NCBI GenBank assembly: GCA_905221605.1
Contig: CAJNDS010002411.1
Coordinates: forward strand, 1 to 64,000
Length of the DNA: 64,000 bases
Direction: 5' to 3'
Source of the DNA: Symbiodinium natans
Lineage: Eukaryota > Sar > Dinophyceae > Suessiales > Symbiodiniaceae
Of this stretch, positions 59,813 through 64,000 are shown one piece after another. Numbering within the stretch: the first letter of the stretch is position 1; each line of letters starts with the position of its first letter. Below the pieces are notes generated by a model, which searched no databases, was not told where the DNA came from, and saw nothing but the letters and a program-made list of their open reading frames with translations. The position numbers and the translations under genes are program-made.

Positions 59813-61001
59813 CAAGTGTAGGCCAGAACTGGATCATGCTGCCAGCGACCTTTTTTTGCGTTGCTTTCATCACGGTTGTTGCAATCAAAGCCTGATGCCT
59901 TGCAGCACACGCTTAGTCGATCTCCTTAGGTTTCAACATGCTGTCTGCCCGACTCGCACCAATTGTCCCGCTCGACTGTCGCTCTGCTTCCCACATCCAA
60001 TTGCCCTCGTGTGCATTGTCTATGTTGCACTTGATTATCTTCTTGGGCCCACTATTAAACAGTGAGTAGTTGACATTGCTGGTTGCGAGGCATGCCTTTC
60101 CCATTTTTCTTGCAGTGGTTGGCACCGCGGTTTGCCCATTCAAGCCCATTCTCCCCCTGCTGCCGGCCGATAGGCTGTGCTGTCTGGAACTCCTGTTGTG
60201 TGAATGATGTTGCCTCTGCGGGGGGCATTATGGCACACAGGCGTGTACCAGTCAGCAGGCCTGCTCAACAGTGTCAAGATTGGTCAAGCAAGAGCGAAGC
60301 GGCACAGCGCTTTTTGCCAAGAGCTCTCCAAGAACTCAAGTTACGGCTGCCCTCATCTCACTCGTCTTCGAGCCTTGAAGGGCCACGAGGTCTGATGCAA
60401 GTTCAGCATGGGATCTCGTCTTTAAGCTGCAAGCGAAGCTTGAGGCCTGGAGACGATCCAGCAAGTGTAAAACCTTTGCGAGCTCGAAGGTCTCAAATAT
60501 GTCTGAAGGTCTCTCAACATGTCATTGTCAAACTCAGAAAATCAAGGAAGCTGAGATGGCATCCATTCAGCTCCACAGCAAGCCAAATCTGCTCCTGCGA
60601 AGCAACGCCTAAATCCTACAGCGGCTGTGTCTGGAAGTGGAGTTCAAGCCCCAGCTTCCCGAAACCCAGTCGCCACAAAGTCAAACCTCCTCTTCTCAAC
60701 TGTTCTGGAATAACGGGGGGGGTGGCCCTTGCCAAGAGAAGGGATCATAGAAAGTAGCTTTCGGCAGGGACACAAGTTTCGGAACCTGACTTTCTTGCAA
60801 GGCGTTACGTCGCAACACAGCTCTCCAATGTGGTGCGGAATGGGTGCAGAACACATGCCACACTGAGCTAAACTTATTGAGTACAGTATTACGTATCGGT
60901 TTTGGGGCTGTCCCAAGTTCCTTCATACCAAATTTAGGATTTGTGCTGTGCTTGTGCGCGTGCAGTGGGGCTCAAGATGATTATCGTAGAGGGTCATCAC
61001 A
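59813..61001. other. No firm gene; open plus frames
   Basis: The plus frame 60083-60757 (224 codons) is long, but its residues are Ser/Arg/Pro-rich, codon bias is weak and no splice-bounded exon emerges. Around 59930-60062 two overlapping plus frames are hydrophobic (HPIALVCIVYVALDYLL). I do not call a gene. Confidence 0.3.
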
Positions 61002-61490
61002 CTACATCACAGTGACCTGCTGAGACAGACTTACGCCATTCCGCTCGCCGGGGTGATTTAGGTCTGCTGCCTCGTCACTCAACTCGAGCGGCTCTTTGCC
61101 TCCGGCAAAACACGAACTGGGCAAGAACTCTGCCAAAAGCTCTTCAAATCGGCCCACCAAGAAACCAATTCGTGAAGGTCGACAGCCAGGACCACGCCTC
61201 TTCACGGCTTTGGCTGCCATGAGGCTGCAGCAATCACACAGCGAACATGCCTCCTCCCGATTACTGAGAAGCAGCAAGCAGCTCTGTTCTGCAGCAACGC
61301 ATCGATCTGTGTACCTGACGCTCTGACGCTGCAGCAGCGCATCGGGAACGGTAGCAGAAGCAGTCAGGGGCGACTGTGGAACTTGCACAGCAACCAGGGC
61401 GCCGGGCACGGAATGATATGCATCTTGCAAGGACTTCTCGTCAAGGCCTGCACTAGATCGGGACAGAGTTCCTCCTCTTCCACTGGGCAA
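61002..61490 (-). CDS. Hypothetical protein frame, 162 codons
   Basis: An intact frame ending at a TAG, with good codon bias in its second half (GFLVGRFEELLAEFLPSS, then GKEPLELSDEAADLN). The start is uncertain: the ATG at 61490 precedes a Ser/Gly-rich stretch, and an acceptor may lie further in. Cysteines cluster at EACSLCDCC, without a recognised zinc motif. If real, it is the last exon of a minus-strand gene. Confidence 0.4.
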   Translation of the reverse strand: MPSGRGGTLSRSSAGLDEKSLQDAYHSVPGALVAVQVPQSPLTASATVPDALLQRQSVRYTDRCVAAEQSCLLLLSNREEACSLCDCCSLMAAKAVKRRGPGCRPSRIGFLVGRFEELLAEFLPSSCFAGGKEPLELSDEAADLNHPGERNGVSLSQQVTVM

Positions 61491-62097
61491 GGAATGTACC
61501 GTACTAGCAGACGCAGGCTACTCAATTGCCGCGACCTGCTTGGCAAGGCAGTGTTGAAAGCTCGAGCTCCCATTGTAACTCCTCATGCTCTCGGTCAAGA
61601 ATCGACAGAAAAACGACGGCTACTTACGGCTACTAGTTTCGGGCACCATCACCTTGGCGGCGACGTCAACAAGAGAGGTTGCTGCAGAAATCGCCTGTCC
61701 ATCCAGTGGATCCGGGGGCTGCAATCTTCATGATCTTCATGTCCAGGGTTAAAGTTGTAGTTGTGAGGGTACGGTACTGGCCTCGGGCCTTTGCGAAGGC
61801 ACAATCAACACCTGCATGCTTTGGGTGAGAATGATTCTGCATCTGCCGGCATACAAGTCAACATGACGCCATGTGGGAGTGCACAGCGTTGCTTGGCAAC
61901 TTGTCAGCCTCGAAATTAAATCTGCGCAGAGCGGAGGCCAGCCTGCCAACAGACACAGGCTTTTCGTTGCACATCAGTCTCTTCCAGCTTGCAAACACAT
62001 TCTGCGCCTCGCTATTCTTTCCTTGGAATCACTGCTAGACGCAGGAGGACACCAGCACCTTCGTTCTTGTTGAGAGCCCCTTCCCATCCATGCTTTT

Positions 62098-63030
62098 TTG
62101 TTTGAGTGCAGATGGGAAGAATGCTTGGACGCTTGCAGCCCCATGAAGACCTGGAGTGGATCCTCTTCGACATGGATCTGTTTCGGCGCCTGTGTGTGTG
62201 AGAGCAGGCCTATGTTGAGCTCTTGCAGCTTCTCCAAGGCTTATAAGTGGTGGACAGCCGCTGATGTAAGACTGAGTTGTCTGCAGGGTGTTGCAGTATA
62301 TGGCCAACCCAAACCCACCAAGAAGCGCCAAGAAGGGCTGACAGCTGATGCCGACCCCGAAAAAAGGGGGCGCAGGGAAGGAAAAGGCAGGGTCTACTCA
62401 AATAGGGCCCCTGTTTTGGAGATGCTGAGTCAGAAGCCCGCAGAAAAATGGCGACATAGCGGACATAGCGAAGCGCGCGAAGCTACAAGCAAGCAGAGAT
62501 CTGCACGAGAAAGCACCAGTTCCCACCCAGAGCTTGAAGTCTCTGGAAGTCCTTTCAACAGGCCCCCGCCACCGGAACCCCCGGCTGCAGATCTTCGAGG
62601 CGGTGTCGGGAGGATGTGGTCAGAACCATCGCCCCAAGCTGCACACATCTTTTGCGGAACGCGAAAGCACAGCCAAAATCATTTCACAAGAGCATCGAGA
62701 GCTGAGTTTTTCAGCGCTTGCCTCCGTCCATTGAGTGCAACCGAACAGCAGCAGCAACAACAGCAGCAGTTCTGCAACGGGAACAGCTCCTCAGATTCGG
62801 ACTCCGGGCTCCGCAGACCTCAACACAAAGCCCGACTGTTTGTGATTTCAGCTTTAAGCACAGATTTATGGCTGAGAAGACCGGCACACCGGCACGGCAG
62901 ACACCGATGTGTCATGAGATCCCTGGTTCAGAGCACTTCGAAAAGCCATGGCGGGCACCAGTTCGCAGCTTCCATCAACCAGTCTGTGGCGCCTCGCTTG
63001 GAGATCGGGATCTTGATCGAGAAGACATAA
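62098..63030 (+). CDS. Longest non-repetitive open frame (310 codons); doubtful
   Basis: A plus-strand ORF with a disordered composition (Ser, Glu, Arg, Pro), a poly-Gln run from a CAG tract near 62742-62772 and an SSSDSDSG stretch. Its length is unusual for chance. Against it, codon bias is only moderate, other genes here have short exons, and the last 150 bp overlap a minus frame with much stronger bias (KIPISKRGATDWLMEAANW). A single-exon plus-strand gene is possible. Confidence 0.25.
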   Translation: MFECRWEECLDACSPMKTWSGSSSTWICFGACVCESRPMLSSCSFSKAYKWWTAADVRLSCLQGVAVYGQPKPTKKRQEGLTADADPEKRGRREGKGRVYSNRAPVLEMLSQKPAEKWRHSGHSEAREATSKQRSARESTSSHPELEVSGSPFNRPPPPEPPAADLRGGVGRMWSEPSPQAAHIFCGTRKHSQNHFTRASRAEFFSACLRPLSATEQQQQQQQQFCNGNSSSDSDSGLRRPQHKARLFVISALSTDLWLRRPAHRHGRHRCVMRSLVQSTSKSHGGHQFAASINQSVAPRLEIGILIEKT

Positions 63031-63297
63031 ACCGGCCTTACTGAGCCACATCTTGAAACAGAAGGTTTTCGGGAAACGGCTCGGAAGGAAAGCAAGGCCC
63101 TTAAGTCACTGCCACGCTCCGCGGACTCCACAGACGCCATATTTTCTTGATTAATCATCATTGATCATCATTGATCTACATTCGGCTCCCTGACTGAGCC
63201 GTACACCGAGATCCGACCGGGGCAGCGTGCACTCTGGCTTGCGGAGTCTTGCGGACAACTCGCAGGCCCATTGACTTGAATGTTCGAACAGCACATG

Positions 63298-63987
63298 TCA
63301 GTCCTTCGGTGTTGGGGTTGATGACTCTGGGCTTAGTTTGGTGGGAGGGCGAAGCGAGACAATGTGTGTTGGAGTTAGCACATGTGAATTCCCAAATGTA
63401 ATGTCCTGCTCCACCGAGCTGGAACAAAGAAGGCTCACTTCGGAAGTAGGCTCTTCACAAATCGCGTTCTCCACTTGCCACACTGCAGTATTTACGCCAG
63501 TGCCTGGACTACCGACGAAACATGTCGGCATTGCTGGTCGGAGGCCATCAGCCGCATGTGAGAGTCGTTGAACTCTAGCCTTGGGCATTTGCTCTGCGCA
63601 TGCTGACGTCAATGTCAGAGTACCTGGCCATGAGCGATTCACTCAGGTGCAGGCTGGCAGCCGGAGAAGGTGGCCAGCTCAGAGACCTTATGCAGCAACG
63701 CTGTTCAGCCTACACTCCGTGAAATCCAGCTCGCCTCCACTGAAAACGTCCAGGCATTGGTCGTCTCGCACCAATCCCCTGATCAGTTTTGGCAGCCCCA
63801 ACGTGGCGACTTTGGCCACAGCACCATCAGTGGGACAGCGGGAAAAGAGCTGGCCTCGGCGTTCAGCCTGCACCAGTCGCCAGTTGTGCTGTGTTGTGCT
63901 GATCTGCTGAAGACCGAGCCTGGCCTGCGAACTCATTGGAGTTATCGGGGGTCTTACCATCGCCTGCTTGATCTCTTCGAAATCGGC
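63298..63987 (-). CDS. 3' part of a minus-strand gene entering from the right edge; not recognised
   Basis: Exon 63987-63958 (ADFEEIKQAM; TAG acceptor, donor GTAAGA) joins in phase 0 to 63903-63710 (CAG acceptor; ISTTQHNWRLVQAERRGQLF, then CPTDGAVAKVATLGLPKLIR and DDQCLDVFSGGELDFTEC; GC donor). A further frame to a stop at 63298 (VQRLSHAADGLRPAMPTC, then TSEVSLLCSSSVEQDITFG) probably holds the terminal exon, although its exact start is not fixed. Codon bias is strong in the first two. I recognise no family. The gene continues beyond base 64000. Confidence 0.6.
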
Positions 63988-64000
63988 CTAGAAACATGGA

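Overview
This window looks like nuclear DNA of a dinoflagellate, most likely a Symbiodiniaceae or Suessiales-type genome. Three things support that. Coding sequence is cut into very short exons, often 25-60 nt. When exons are joined so that frame and protein family both fit, most introns start with GC or GA rather than GT and end in AG followed by G, a known dinoflagellate splice pattern. The DNA between exons is full of microsatellites, minisatellites and interstitial TTTAGGG/CCCTAAA-type tracts. The species is inference. I saw no tRNA, rRNA, CRISPR array or prokaryotic operon, and no spliced-leader relic.

Layout. 1.09-9.16 kb, minus: a class II DnaJ/Hsp40 gene in about 20 exons, almost fully reconstructable. 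9.88-14.32 kb, minus: a GSK3/shaggy-type kinase gene in about 19 exons. 14.69-20.0 kb, plus: scattered exons of a membrane protein with a charged helical segment, head-to-head with the kinase. 21.89-22.71 kb, minus: a PAP2/dolichyldiphosphatase-like enzyme. 24.5-26.0 kb, minus: GTP cyclohydrolase II (riboflavin synthesis). 26-41 kb is mostly repeats, with no gene I can defend. 41.7-48.5 kb, minus: an SR-rich exon, an S-adenosylmethionine-dependent methyltransferase with an introner-like intron, a coiled-coil protein, and a small unrecognised protein. 52.66-55.96 kb, minus: a multi-exon membrane/glycoprotein gene I do not recognise. 57.9-58.3, 59.4-59.8, 61.0-61.5 and 63.3-64.0 kb: further minus-strand exons, the last running off the window.

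The DnaJ (chaperone), GSK3 (signalling), cyclohydrolase (riboflavin), PAP2 (possibly dolichol recycling) and methyltransferase genes look like unlinked housekeeping genes in a mostly minus-strand array, not one pathway. The most unusual structures are two inverted copies of a 1.3-1.6 kb repeat (6.74-8.37 and 20.2-21.56 kb), each with a telomere-like tract at the side facing the other copy; a methyltransferase intron bounded by a perfect 13-nt direct repeat; a 17-nt micro-exon in the J domain; and a 57-bp minisatellite open in frame on both strands.

All exon joins were made by eye from reading phase and family knowledge. No alignment, transcript or database search was run.
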